Made by a program: the position numbers and the translations under genes | The notes under the pieces: generated by a model | What the model saw: the letters and a program-made list of their open reading frames with translations, nothing else | What the model was told of the DNA's origin: nothing | The model's database searches: none | Shown: in pieces, positions 21,596 to 30,822 of the stretch | How positions within the stretch are numbered: position 1 is the first letter of the stretch | Layout: each line of letters opens with the position of its first letter | Source: Sporosarcina ureilytica | Lineage (GTDB): Bacteria > Bacillota > Bacilli > Bacillales_A > Planococcaceae | DNA length: 64,000 nucleotides | Assembly: GCF_001753205.1 (NCBI RefSeq) | Contig: NZ_CP017560.1 | Coordinates: 2,232,001 to 2,296,000 of the forward strand | Reading direction: 5' to 3'

Positions 21596-23858
21596 GCCTT
21601 TCGCCCCCTGTTATTGCATATAGAAGTGAAATGACATCATTTTTTACGCTAATTTCACTTTCTTGCGCACCGATACAAACTGGACAACCGTGATCACACA
21701 GACAACTTTCTATATGCTCAGCAGCTTGTTCTAGTAATTCATGCCAGCGTTTATAGATTTTTTCACTTAAACCAATCCCGCCTGGATAACTGTCGTATAT
21801 AAAAAAGGTTGGTTTTTGTGTATGCACAGCTTTAACTTGTGGCATCACATGAATATCCGACCGATCACATCTTACAAATAATGGAATAAACGATTGAATT
21901 GCATAAGCTGTTCCGGTCATCGCATCTGTTAACTTTGCTTCCGACCACCCTTCCGGAACATCAAAAGCATACCAAGTTCCTGTCGTATGTAATTCTACAG
22001 CAGGGAGCGATATAGGTCCTGACCCGATATTATCATGGGTTCCGAATCGTATTTTCTTAAAAATCGTGGTCATGGCTAGAACAGCTAAATCACCATAAGC
22101 AGTCGTATGCTGTTGGAATTGTGTCGCGTCATCTTCGTTCATTACTTTTACTTCAACCGCTAAATTTGCATCCGTGAAGTAATCTACGTCGACTTCCGTA
22201 ACATAGGCTTTCTTTTCTTCCCAATCTAATTCCTCAACTTGATATTGTGTGCCTTGATGTATATAAATGGCTTCTTCATGGAGTAAAGTGAGCGCACTAA
22301 AGCGGTCCATTTCACCAATAACAGTTGTTTCTTTTGGTGTTGTTCTATCAATGATGACGACATTTTCTTGCGCTGCAGAACGAAGGCTTATATTGTTTGC
22401 AGGAAACTGGTCCGTCATCCAATGCCACTTCTCTGATGTTTGAATTAAAACCCCTTCACTTTCGAGAAACGCCAGTAATTGTTGCACTTCAAATTCCCCG
22501 TATGCCTCATCCATCGTAAAAGGTAATTCAAAGGATGCGCATTTCAAATGGTCCATGAGGATAAACATATTATCGGGATGAATTCTTGCTTCTTCTGGTG
22601 CTTGACCAAGAAGGTAATCAGGATGTTCGATAATATATTGATCGAGCGCAGTAGACTGTGCGACATAAATAATTAACGCTTCATCTTGTCGTCTCCCTGC
22701 CCGTCCTGCTTGTTGGAGTGCACTGGCAATATTTCCCGGATATCCCGTCATAATACAAGCTTGCAGTTGTCCGATATCAACGCCTAGTTCAAGTGCATTC
22801 GTACTGACAACTGTTTTAATGTTCCCTTCTCGTAAACCTTTTTCAATCTTTCTACGTTCGGAAGGTAGATACCCGCCTCTATACCCCATTACCGTCTCGT
22901 CAAACAATTTTTTCTTGGTCAACTCTTTCATATACGTGACGAGCATTTCTACTCTGACGCGACTTTTCGCAAAGACGATCGTTTGGACGCCTTCTCTGTA
23001 GAGCAATGAAGCGAGATCACGAACTTCGAGCGCTGCACTTCTTCGAACACCAAATGTCGGATGAACAATCGGTGGATTGTAAAAGATGAAATGTTTTTTC
23101 CCAGCAGGTGCCCCGTTATTTGAAATTAAGCGCATCTCTGTATTTGTCAATGATTCGGCTAGTTCAGCAGGATTCGCAATGGTTGCCGATGTACAAATAA
23201 AGACAGGGTCACTTCCATAATAGTTGCATATCCGCTTTAACCTTCGTAATACATGGGCCACATGACTGCCGAAAACACCTTTATAGGTATGCAGTTCATC
23301 GACGACGATATACTTTAAATTTTCAAATAAAGACACCCATTTTGTATGATGCGGCAATATCCCCGAATGGAGCATATCTGGATTTGTTAATACGATATGA
23401 CCTGACTTTCTCACTTTCGTTCGGAGTCCTGGTGCAGTGTCTCCATCATACGTATAGCTTAAAATGGTTTCCTCACTCGCTTCAATGAATCCATGCAAAT
23501 CCGCCAACTGATCTTGTGCAAGTGCTTTGGTAGGAAAAAGGTAAATCGCTCTCGAGGAGGAATCTTCCAAAATACTTTGTAAAACCGGTAAATGATAACA
23601 AAGTGATTTCCCTGACGCTGTTGGCGTAACGGCGGTAATCGATTGTCCATCATACGTCGCATCGAACGCCTCGCGTTGATGACTATAAAGCTGCTCAATT
23701 CCTTTTGAAGCTAACGCTTTACGGATAGATGGATGTAATACGTTTGGAAACTCGCTATAAGAAGCGGGCTTCTCCTCAATCGTTCTATGATGCATGACGT
23801 TTTTGGAAAAGTCCGGGTCCGTCCGCAACGTTTCTAATACCGTATGAATCGACGTCAT
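21585..23858 (-). CDS. mrfA: DNA helicase MrfA (YprA), mitomycin repair factor (757 aa)
   Basis: Superfamily 2 DEAD/DEAH helicase. Walker A is TPTASGKS (residues 79-86), box II VVDELHTYKG (about 187), followed by SATIANPAEL, GYRGGYLPSERRKIEKGL, STNALELGVDIG and QQAGRAGRRQ (motif VI). The C-terminal DUF1998/MrfA zinc-binding domain has CLCDHGCPVCIG, the four-Cys cluster. It unwinds DNA 3'-5' and pairs with MrfB. Its start overlaps the end of yppE (ATGA-type junction), making yppE-mrfA-mrfB one operon. Confidence 0.93.
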   Translation of the reverse strand: MTSIHTVLETLRTDPDFSKNVMHHRTIEEKPASYSEFPNVLHPSIRKALASKGIEQLYSHQREAFDATYDGQSITAVTPTASGKSLCYHLPVLQSILEDSSSRAIYLFPTKALAQDQLADLHGFIEASEETILSYTYDGDTAPGLRTKVRKSGHIVLTNPDMLHSGILPHHTKWVSLFENLKYIVVDELHTYKGVFGSHVAHVLRRLKRICNYYGSDPVFICTSATIANPAELAESLTNTEMRLISNNGAPAGKKHFIFYNPPIVHPTFGVRRSAALEVRDLASLLYREGVQTIVFAKSRVRVEMLVTYMKELTKKKLFDETVMGYRGGYLPSERRKIEKGLREGNIKTVVSTNALELGVDIGQLQACIMTGYPGNIASALQQAGRAGRRQDEALIIYVAQSTALDQYIIEHPDYLLGQAPEEARIHPDNMFILMDHLKCASFELPFTMDEAYGEFEVQQLLAFLESEGVLIQTSEKWHWMTDQFPANNISLRSAAQENVVIIDRTTPKETTVIGEMDRFSALTLLHEEAIYIHQGTQYQVEELDWEEKKAYVTEVDVDYFTDANLAVEVKVMNEDDATQFQQHTTAYGDLAVLAMTTIFKKIRFGTHDNIGSGPISLPAVELHTTGTWYAFDVPEGWSEAKLTDAMTGTAYAIQSFIPLFVRCDRSDIHVMPQVKAVHTQKPTFFIYDSYPGGIGLSEKIYKRWHELLEQAAEHIESCLCDHGCPVCIGAQESEISVKNDVISLLYAITGGERRVL

Positions 23859-24220
23859 TTTGCTTCTCCTTCCTCTTCCAATGCATCAATAAAAGTTTTC
23901 AACGTATATTCAGCAGACTGGATAGATTGTACAAATCGCATCAATCCCGTTTTTTTATAAAAGGATTGAACGATAAATTGTTTCATCCCATCAGTAAGTG
24001 TTTCAATTTGTACAGGATGGGTATATTTAGGTTTTGCTACTTTTATCCATTCATAGGATTCTTCTGCCCATTCATCTAATAAAGCATGATATTTATCTGC
24101 ATAAGGTTTAACTTCATTAAAAAAATCTGGTTCTCTATCTTGTTCTCTCATGTCTGTATGCCGTTGTCGACACTCTGCACAGACAGTAAGTAGTATTTTA
24201 CATTTTTCTATTAAACTCAT
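23855..24220 (-). CDS. yppE: YppE family protein, DUF1798 (121 aa)
   Basis: A short all-helical cytoplasmic protein. KCKILLTVCAECRQRHTDMR at the start and KPYADKYHALLDEWAEES in the middle fit B. subtilis YppE in length and gene position (before yprA/mrfA). Function is unknown. The ATG at 24220 lies 7-9 nt after AAAGGTG; the adjacent upstream GTG is too close. First gene of the yppE-mrfAB operon, divergent from recU. Confidence 0.8.
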   Translation of the reverse strand: MSLIEKCKILLTVCAECRQRHTDMREQDREPDFFNEVKPYADKYHALLDEWAEESYEWIKVAKPKYTHPVQIETLTDGMKQFIVQSFYKKTGLMRFVQSIQSAEYTLKTFIDALEEEGEAK

Positions 24221-24338
24221 CACACATCACCTTTCTGAGTCCTACTGTTATTTTAACAGATTCTAGGGTGGTTCACCAACAGTTAACGAACGTGCATTCC
24301 TCCAACTTTAAATTTTTCTTTACCATTTTGAAACTTTG

Positions 24339-24367
24339 TTGTTATTCGTCCGTCTAATGCTTATGGT
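24339..24367 (+). promoter_or_regulatory. Probable recU-ponA promoter
   Basis: TTGTTA, 17-nt spacer, TATGGT, about 25 nt before the recU start codon. Confidence 0.55.
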
Positions 24368-24393
24368 ATATTAGTACATGTGAGGTGATGGAG

Positions 24394-25005
24394 ATGACAA
24401 TACGTTATCCGAATGGGAAACGTTATAGCCCAGTTAGAGCGGCGACAGAGCGTCAAGCTGTGCACAATGATACGTATAGTAATCGAGGGAAAACCTTAGA
24501 GGATGAACTGAACGATTCCAATGAATACTATCTTAGTAGAAACATTGCTGTCATCCATAAAAAACCTATACCAATCCAAGTAGTCAATGTAAATTATCCA
24601 TCTCGCAGTGCGGCAGTAATTACTGAAGCTTATTATCGGACACCGTCAACAACAGATTATAACGGCGTATGGAATGGAAAATATATTGACTTTGAGGCAA
24701 AAGAAACGAAAAGTAAGACATCTTTTCCACTTCAAAATATACATGCTCATCAAGTGGAACATATGAAACGTGTAAACGAACAACATGGCATTACATTTTT
24801 AATTATTCGTTTTTCATCACTAAATCGATACTTCATCGTTCCCTATGAAATGATGATGCAAAAGTGGACTAGAATGAAAGATGGCGGGAGAAAATCGATT
24901 CCACTTAAAGAATTGGAACAAGAAGCCATTGAAATTAACATCGGTTTTATGCCAACGATAGACTATTTGAAAGGCATCACTTCATTAATGAACAATGAAA
25001 AGTAA
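24394..25005 (+). CDS. recU: Holliday junction resolvase RecU (203 aa)
   Basis: Starts MTIRYPNGKRY, as in RecU of Bacillales. The nuclease core has GKTLEDELNDSNEYYLSRN, then PSTTDYNGVWNGKYIDFEAK (catalytic acidic residues and Lys of ExK), then FPLQNIHAHQVEHMK. RecU cuts four-way junctions and modulates RecA. The start at 24394 is 6 nt after GAGGTG. The gene is 23 bp upstream of ponA, the conserved recU-ponA pair. Confidence 0.95.
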   Translation: MTIRYPNGKRYSPVRAATERQAVHNDTYSNRGKTLEDELNDSNEYYLSRNIAVIHKKPIPIQVVNVNYPSRSAAVITEAYYRTPSTTDYNGVWNGKYIDFEAKETKSKTSFPLQNIHAHQVEHMKRVNEQHGITFLIIRFSSLNRYFIVPYEMMMQKWTRMKDGGRKSIPLKELEQEAIEINIGFMPTIDYLKGITSLMNNEK

Positions 25006-25028
25006 ATGATTGAAAGGCAGGAAACAAT

Positions 25029-27620
25029 ATGAGCGATCAAATACATTCAAGAACAGAACGACGAAGGGCTCAACAACAAAACAACAAAAATCAAAAACCC
25101 AAAAACAAGAAAGGTTTAATCAAAAAAATCTTTTTAGCCCTCGTTGCGATTGGGTTTATCGGACTAATTAGTGGTTTAGGTTTATTTGCATTTTACGCGA
25201 GTTCAGCACCTAAACTAGACGAAGAATTACTTCGAGATCCATTATCATCAGAAATTTTATATGCGAATGGCGAACTCATGTATACAACAGGTGTGCAAAA
25301 ACGAGAATACGTCAATTATGAAGATATTCCTAAACAAATGGAAGATGCCATTCTCGCTACAGAAGACGTACGTTTTTATAAGCACCATGGAATGGATTTT
25401 TATCGACTAGGTGGTGCTGTTCTCGCAAACTTTAAGAGAGGATTCGGTTCGGAAGGTGCAAGTACGTTATCACAACAGGTCATTAAGAACTCTTTCCTAA
25501 CTCATGATAAAACATTAAAAAGAAAAGCGCAGGAAGCATGGCTAGCTTTTCAATTGGAAAGAAACTATGAAAAAGAAGAAATCTTTGAAATGTATTTCAA
25601 TAAAATTTTAATGTCAGGTAACCAATATGGTTTTGGCACCGCTGCTGATTATTTTTACGGTAAAAAATTAGATGAACTAGAATTACATGAAGTTGCGATG
25701 CTTGCTGGACTTCCGCAAAGTCCAAACGGTCATAACCCTTATAAGAATCCGGAGCGCGCAGAAAAACGTAGAAATGTTGTTTTATCTTTAATGCATCAGC
25801 ATAAAAAAATCACAAAAGCAGAAATGGAAGCTGCCCAAGCAATTGACGTAACTTCTACACTTCTTCCTGAAGAACATAGAGTTGCAAAAAGTAATTTTAA
25901 GTACCCTGTCCTGCTCGATGTTGTCTTTAATGAGCTTGAAGAGGCTGGACTTGGCGACATTGTCAATGATGGTGTACAAATTCACACGACATTTGATCCA
26001 TCGGCACAACATATTGTTGAAGAAGCGATTAATAATCCAACTATTTACATCGATGATAAAATCCAATCAGCGATTACAGTACTAGACACAAAAACTGGCG
26101 GCATCGTAGCAGTAGGTGGCGGACGTAACTATACGACTGGATTAAACTTTGCTCGGCAAGAAAAACGTCAGCTCGGTTCTACGATTAAGCCGATTTTATC
26201 TTATGGTCCTGCGATTGAATATTTGAATTGGTCGACTGGACAGGTAATTAAAGATGAACCTTATAATTACAATGATGGTAAAAAGACTCCTGTTCGAAAC
26301 GTAGATAGAAAATATATGGGACCAGTAACGATGCGCGAAGCACTTTATCATTCACGAAACGTACCAGCCGTCAAAACTTTTGAGGCCGTTGGACGTAGTG
26401 AAGCGACAAACTTTGCTGGAAAACTAGGCATCACATTGAATGACCATAATCCGTCAAACGCACTTGGAGGTACAAGAAATGAATTTTCAACAATAGACCT
26501 TGCCGGTGCCTACGCTGCATTTGGGAATAATGGCGTTTATACGGAACCCCATTCGATTACAAAAATTGTGATGCGGGACGGAAAAACTGAAAAAAATCTA
26601 AAACCTAAATCGACAGTAGCAATGAAAGAATCCACCGCCTATATGGTGACAGATATGCTAAGAGATGTCTTTACAAACGGAACTGGGAAGCATGCTAACA
26701 TATCAGGATTAGATATTGCTGGAAAAACTGGTACAACAGACAATGCCGTTGACTCATGGTTTGCAGGTTATTCTACAAACTATACGATTGCAGCTTGGGG
26801 CGGATACCAGGACCGCACACCGATGAAACAAATGCAACAACAAAGATATATCCCGCAAGATTTATTTAGAACGGTCATGTCGGGAATCTCTGCAAATAAA
26901 CAAACACCACGCTTCCAAAAGCCATCTTCTGTAGAAGAAGTCGAAGTCGTGTACCTTTCTGACCCATTAATGAAAGCAAGTCCAGCAGTTCCTGCAAGTA
27001 TGAAACGAACAGAGTTATTCGTAAAAGGTTCTGTTCCAAAAGAAGTTGTAAAAGAAGAAGTATTATTAAAAGCACCATTTAATTTAAGTGCATCATTCGA
27101 CGAAGGAAACAATTCCATCACGTTAGCATGGGAACATGAAAGTCCTGATTCAGAACTAATTGAAGGCGATGTCGAATTTATCATAAGTGCGAATATAGAT
27201 GGCGGCGAACAAATAGAAGTAGCCAGAACAAATGAATTCGCCTTAGCATTCTCCGACGTCAATCGGGGTTCAACCTATACCTTTAGCGTCGTCGCTTCAG
27301 TTGGTGAGCTAAAGAGTGATGCCATCTCTACTACACTCAAAGTTGATGGTGAAGAGGAAGTAATTCCTGAAGAAGAACCCGAAGAAGAACCTGAAACCAA
27401 TCCAGACGAAGAGAAAACACCACCTCAAGGAGATACCAATGGAGAGACACCAGACGAAGGTGGGAATCAAGGGAATAACGGAAATAATGATAACAGTGGC
27501 AACAATGGTAATAATGGAAGCCAAGGAAATACCGGAAATAACAATGAAGGACACCGGGAAGATGAGGGATCGGACACCGGCACTCCCCCGGACGATGAGA
27601 ACGACAATGAACAACCTTAA
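25029..27620 (+). CDS. ponA: Bifunctional penicillin-binding protein 1A/1B (863 aa)
   Basis: A cytoplasmic basic N-terminus (about 30 residues), one membrane anchor (IFLALVAIGFIGLISGLGLF), then a GT51 glycosyltransferase (AILATEDVRFYKHHGMD, GASTLSQQVIKN). The transpeptidase has S384-T-I-K, S442-R-N and K566-T-G. A fibronectin-III-like domain (about 680-770) and an acidic then Asn/Gly-rich low-complexity tail follow. It polymerises and cross-links peptidoglycan outside the membrane. GpsB, encoded nearby, is a known partner in B. subtilis. Followed by a strong terminator. Confidence 0.96.
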   Translation: MSDQIHSRTERRRAQQQNNKNQKPKNKKGLIKKIFLALVAIGFIGLISGLGLFAFYASSAPKLDEELLRDPLSSEILYANGELMYTTGVQKREYVNYEDIPKQMEDAILATEDVRFYKHHGMDFYRLGGAVLANFKRGFGSEGASTLSQQVIKNSFLTHDKTLKRKAQEAWLAFQLERNYEKEEIFEMYFNKILMSGNQYGFGTAADYFYGKKLDELELHEVAMLAGLPQSPNGHNPYKNPERAEKRRNVVLSLMHQHKKITKAEMEAAQAIDVTSTLLPEEHRVAKSNFKYPVLLDVVFNELEEAGLGDIVNDGVQIHTTFDPSAQHIVEEAINNPTIYIDDKIQSAITVLDTKTGGIVAVGGGRNYTTGLNFARQEKRQLGSTIKPILSYGPAIEYLNWSTGQVIKDEPYNYNDGKKTPVRNVDRKYMGPVTMREALYHSRNVPAVKTFEAVGRSEATNFAGKLGITLNDHNPSNALGGTRNEFSTIDLAGAYAAFGNNGVYTEPHSITKIVMRDGKTEKNLKPKSTVAMKESTAYMVTDMLRDVFTNGTGKHANISGLDIAGKTGTTDNAVDSWFAGYSTNYTIAAWGGYQDRTPMKQMQQQRYIPQDLFRTVMSGISANKQTPRFQKPSSVEEVEVVYLSDPLMKASPAVPASMKRTELFVKGSVPKEVVKEEVLLKAPFNLSASFDEGNNSITLAWEHESPDSELIEGDVEFIISANIDGGEQIEVARTNEFALAFSDVNRGSTYTFSVVASVGELKSDAISTTLKVDGEEEVIPEEEPEEEPETNPDEEKTPPQGDTNGETPDEGGNQGNNGNNDNSGNNGNNGSQGNTGNNNEGHREDEGSDTGTPPDDENDNEQP

Positions 27621-27639
27621 TTTATAATAAGGACCTATT

Positions 27640-27676
27640 AAAAAAGCTGCAATCTACGTGAGATTGCAGCTTTTTA
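27640..27676. terminator. Bidirectional terminator between ponA and ypoC
   Basis: AAAAAGCTGCAATCT-ACGTG-AGATTGCAGCTTTTT, perfect 15-bp stem between two convergent genes. Confidence 0.92.
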
Positions 27677-27701
27677 TTTAATAATATTTGAAGATCGCTG
27701 A

Positions 27702-28040
27702 TTAACTTTTATTAGTCACGGATAGTCGAGCTGCTTTTTTTCTAGTCTCATCAAATAAAGCAGACAATTGCACAAAGGCATATCGGCTATGTATTTGTTT
27801 TTTAATAAATTCTAGTCGCTCAGTGCCGTTTAACGGAAGTAATATATACTCGTTTTTTCCTGTCTGATTATTTACTTCGGTTCCACCATACTCCAATAAT
27901 TGGATATACTGTTGAATCGATTGTTCCATTTGTTCGACCCTAAGTGGTTCGTTTTCCTCATACATTTGTGCAATGGCTTCTTTCACATTGTCCCACGGTT
28001 CAAAATAAGTTTTAAGTAAGTCTTTAGAAAAGCGACTCAT
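27702..28040 (-). CDS. ypoC: YpoC family protein (112 aa)
   Basis: Small soluble helical protein of unknown function, recognised mainly by its place directly after nth at the end of the asnS-dnaD-nth cluster, as in B. subtilis. Visible pieces are LLKTYFEPWDNVKEAIAQMY and LNGTERLEFIKKQIHSRYAF. The start codon is 4 bp after the nth stop, with an AGGGCATAAGGA-type site overlapping the end of nth; co-translation with nth is likely. Confidence 0.8.
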   Translation of the reverse strand: MSRFSKDLLKTYFEPWDNVKEAIAQMYEENEPLRVEQMEQSIQQYIQLLEYGGTEVNNQTGKNEYILLPLNGTERLEFIKKQIHSRYAFVQLSALFDETRKKAARLSVTNKS

Positions 28041-28044
28041 ATCC

Positions 28045-28695
28045 TTATGCCCTCGCCTTCATCCGTTTTTTTCCTTCTCTACAAATCGATAACAATGGAC
28101 AAACATCACAGCCAGGATTTTGCGCTTTACAATGATATCTTCCAAAGAAAATGATTTGATGATGAGTGTCTGTCCAATTGTCCTTTGGTGTCCATCGCAT
28201 AATTTTCTCTTCTACGGCTAGCGGAGAATCTTTCCATCGATTCATTCCTAATCTTTTCGCTACCCTTTCAACATGGGTGTCAACAGCTAATGCGGGAATA
28301 CCGAAAGCATTGGAGACAACGACATTCGCTGTCTTTCTACCTACGCCTGGAAAAGTCATTAATAAATCCCGATCTGCGGGCACCTCTCCACCGTATTCAT
28401 CAATTAGCAATTGACTAAGCGCTTGAATGTTTTTTGATTTGTTGCGATATAATCCAATCGATCGGATATCGTTTTGTAATTCCTCGATTTCTACCGATAC
28501 GTAGTCTTCCGGAGTTTTATATTTTTTAAACAACTCTGCGGTTACGCGGTTCACGAGTACATCCGTACATTGTGCAGAAAGAAGTGTTGCGATTAATAAT
28601 TCAAAAGCGTTATCATGAACTAATTCGCAATGCGCATCAGGAAACATTTCCGCAAATTGATCGAGGCAAAATTCCCAATTCTTCTTCGTTAACAT
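28045..28695 (-). CDS. nth: Endonuclease III, DNA glycosylase/AP lyase (216 aa)
   Basis: Helix-hairpin-helix LMTFPGVGRKTANVVVSNAF, with the catalytic Lys in GRKTAN. The catalytic Asp lies in AVDTHVERVAKRL. The C-terminal [4Fe-4S] cluster is CKAQNPGCDVCPLLSIC (C-x6-C-x2-C-x5-C). It removes oxidised pyrimidines in base-excision repair. It lies 9 bp downstream of dnaD and 4 bp upstream of ypoC, within one operon. Confidence 0.96.
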   Translation of the reverse strand: MLTKKNWEFCLDQFAEMFPDAHCELVHDNAFELLIATLLSAQCTDVLVNRVTAELFKKYKTPEDYVSVEIEELQNDIRSIGLYRNKSKNIQALSQLLIDEYGGEVPADRDLLMTFPGVGRKTANVVVSNAFGIPALAVDTHVERVAKRLGMNRWKDSPLAVEEKIMRWTPKDNWTDTHHQIIFFGRYHCKAQNPGCDVCPLLSICREGKKRMKARA

Positions 28696-28704
28696 AAAAT
28701 CCCC

Positions 28705-29415
28705 CTACTCTCGCTCTTCCAACCAATTATAAAAGGGTACTCTCTTTACCCTCACAGTTTTCTCTTGTTCTGATGGTCGGACACCAATCGTCCTAAATTT
28801 TTTAGCTTGACGTTCAACATCCGCCATTGACTTAACGTTTTTCTTTTTCCATTCAAATAAAATACGGTCAATGTAACGAAGGCTCACTTTTTGGGCGATC
28901 ACTGCTTCTCTAAGTGCTGCGCGGATAATTTCTGTGGAGTGTCCGTCTTCATCGAGCCACATCGAAATTGATTCGGATTCCATAGGAGATAAAAAGCGAC
29001 CGAATTCCTGTTCAAATAACTTGAATAACTCGCCTTCCTCAATTTTATCTTCCTGTTCTTCCTCTTCTTCTTTCACAAGGATTTTCTGATCCGTTAAACG
29101 ATTCCATAGAGACGATAGAGAAAACACTTCATGTAGCACACCTTGCTCATCACGACTTTGCACAATTTGAAGAAAACCATGTTGCATCAGTCTTTGTAAA
29201 ATGACTGTTACTTCATTTTCTGTTAAATGCATTCGATTTGCGAAGTCTTTAGGCGTAGGAAATTGATTTCCCTCAGCTCGGAAAGCTGTCATTTGCATGA
29301 TTAGCATCGCATCTACGTCTTCTATATGAAGTTGTTTATAATTGCGAAAAAAGAGCTGCGATATATTGACACTTCCCTGCTCAATCCAGAGATGGAGTCT
29401 TTCGTCTTGTTGCAT
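28705..29415 (-). CDS. dnaD: Replication initiation protein DnaD (236 aa)
   Basis: The N-terminal winged-helix domain (residues about 1-115, e.g. PTPKDFANRMHLTENEVTVI) and the C-terminal DnaB_2 domain (FGRFLSPMESESISMWLDED; LRYIDRILFEWKKKNVKS with the YxxxIxxxW-like motif) are both present. DnaD helps load the replicative helicase at oriC and during restart. Start MQQDERLHL was chosen because GAAGGG precedes it; a longer frame lacks a site. The terminator of asnS is immediately upstream, so dnaD-nth-ypoC may have its own promoter or depend on read-through. Confidence 0.93.
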   Translation of the reverse strand: MQQDERLHLWIEQGSVNISQLFFRNYKQLHIEDVDAMLIMQMTAFRAEGNQFPTPKDFANRMHLTENEVTVILQRLMQHGFLQIVQSRDEQGVLHEVFSLSSLWNRLTDQKILVKEEEEEQEDKIEEGELFKLFEQEFGRFLSPMESESISMWLDEDGHSTEIIRAALREAVIAQKVSLRYIDRILFEWKKKNVKSMADVERQAKKFRTIGVRPSEQEKTVRVKRVPFYNWLEERE

Positions 29416-29440
29416 GTCCAAACACCCTTCTATATACATC

Positions 29441-29478
29441 AATAAAATCGGTGAAAAATTTTTTCACCGATTTTATTA
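29441..29478 (-). terminator. Terminator after asnS
   Basis: An almost perfect palindrome of AATAAAATCGGTGAAAAA and its complement, 16 bp beyond the asnS stop. Confidence 0.8.
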
Positions 29479-29493
29479 TGGTTTCTATTTAAA

Positions 29494-30789
29494 TTATGGA
29501 TACAATCTATTTAATAAACGTGGGAATGGATTTGTTTCGCGAACGTGTTCTACGCCTGAAATCCAAGCGACTGTACGTTCAAGTCCAAGCCCAAATCCTG
29601 AATGTGGGACTGCCCCGTATTTAGATAAATCGAGGTACCATTTGTATGCTTCTTCATCTAGATTATGTTCTTTAATACGTTGTTTCATTAGTTCATAATC
29701 ATAAATTCGTTCTGAACCACCAATAATTTCACCGTATCCTTCAGGTGCGATTAGATCAGCACATAATACGACATCGTCTCGGTCTGGATGTGGCTGCATG
29801 TAGAACGGTTTAATGCCAATTGGATAATGTGTAATAAACACAGGCATATCGTAACTTTCTGCGATTGCAGTTTCATGAGGTGCACCGAAATCATCGCCCC
29901 ACTGAATATCATCAAAACCTTTTTCATGTAAAAACTCAATTGCATCGTCATAAGAAATGCGTGGGAATGGCGCTTGAATTTTTTCGAGTTTCGATACATC
30001 ACGGCCAAGTCTTTCTAGTTCTAATGAACAGTTTTCTAGGACAGATTGAACGATATGTGTCACAAATTGTTCTTGTACTTCTAAGCTTTCCGCGTGTTCG
30101 ACGAAAGCCATTTCAGGCTCAATCATCCAAAACTCAATTAAATGACGACGTGTGCTTGATTTCTCCGCACGGAAAGTGGGTCCAAATGAAAATACTTTCC
30201 CTAATGCCATTGCGGCAGCTTCCATATACAACTGACCGGATTGTGATAAATAGGCTTTTTCATCAAAGTAATTCGTTTCAAATAAATCAGATGTACCTTC
30301 AGGTGAAGAACCTGTTAAAATTGGTGGATCAACTTTGACGAAACCATTCATATGGAAAAATTCATATGTTGCACGGATAATTTCATCGCGAACTTTCATG
30401 ACTGCATGTTGCTTACGTGAACGTAACCAAAGATGACGATTGTCCATTAAGAATTCTGTCCCGTGATTTTTGGGTGTAATTGGATAATCTACAGCTTCTC
30501 TAATAATCTCGACGTCACTTACTTGTAATTCATAGCCAAATGATGACCTTTCATCGACTACAACTTCTCCAGTGATATACAGTGAACTTTCCTGTGAGAT
30601 TCCTCTTGCTGTTTTGAAAATGTCTTCCCCAACTACTTCTTTTACAACGACGCCTTGGACAAAACCAGAACCGTCACGTAATTGTAAAAATGCAATTTTA
30701 CCACTTGAACGTTTATTCGCAAGCCATGCGCCGATACGCACTGTTTCTCCGACATGGTCTGCCATTTCATGAATCATAATTGTTTTCAT
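29494..30789 (-). CDS. asnS: Asparaginyl-tRNA synthetase (431 aa)
   Basis: N-terminal OB-fold anticodon-binding domain ([32 protein letters not shown]). The class II catalytic core has motif 2 [20 protein letters not shown] and motif 3 [15 protein letters not shown]. Motif 1 lies around [20 protein letters not shown]. Length matches B. subtilis AsnS. It follows aspB by 33 bp in the same direction; aspartate chemistry and AsnRS are neighbours in many Bacillales. No T-box leader is visible in the short gap. Confidence 0.95.
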   Translation of the reverse strand: MKTIMIHEMADHVGETVRIGAWLANKRSSGKIAFLQLRDGSGFVQGVVVKEVVGEDIFKTARGISQESSLYITGEVVVDERSSFGYELQVSDVEIIREAVDYPITPKNHGTEFLMDNRHLWLRSRKQHAVMKVRDEIIRATYEFFHMNGFVKVDPPILTGSSPEGTSDLFETNYFDEKAYLSQSGQLYMEAAAMALGKVFSFGPTFRAEKSSTRRHLIEFWMIEPEMAFVEHAESLEVQEQFVTHIVQSVLENCSLELERLGRDVSKLEKIQAPFPRISYDDAIEFLHEKGFDDIQWGDDFGAPHETAIAESYDMPVFITHYPIGIKPFYMQPHPDRDDVVLCADLIAPEGYGEIIGGSERIYDYELMKQRIKEHNLDEEAYKWYLDLSKYGAVPHSGFGLGLERTVAWISGVEHVRETNPFPRLLNRLYP

Positions 30790-30822
30790 AATAACCTCCG
30801 AAATTGATACTTCTTGAACTTT

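Noticed and set aside
26780-27262. 160-codon minus-strand frame opposite ponA
   Set aside because: Ser/Thr-rich shadow of the PBP transpeptidase and fibronectin-like codons.
29865-30338. 157-codon plus-strand frame
   Set aside because: Antisense to asnS; no family features.
30790-30822. T-box leader before asnS
   Set aside because: Only 33 bp separate asnS from aspB; no room for a T-box.
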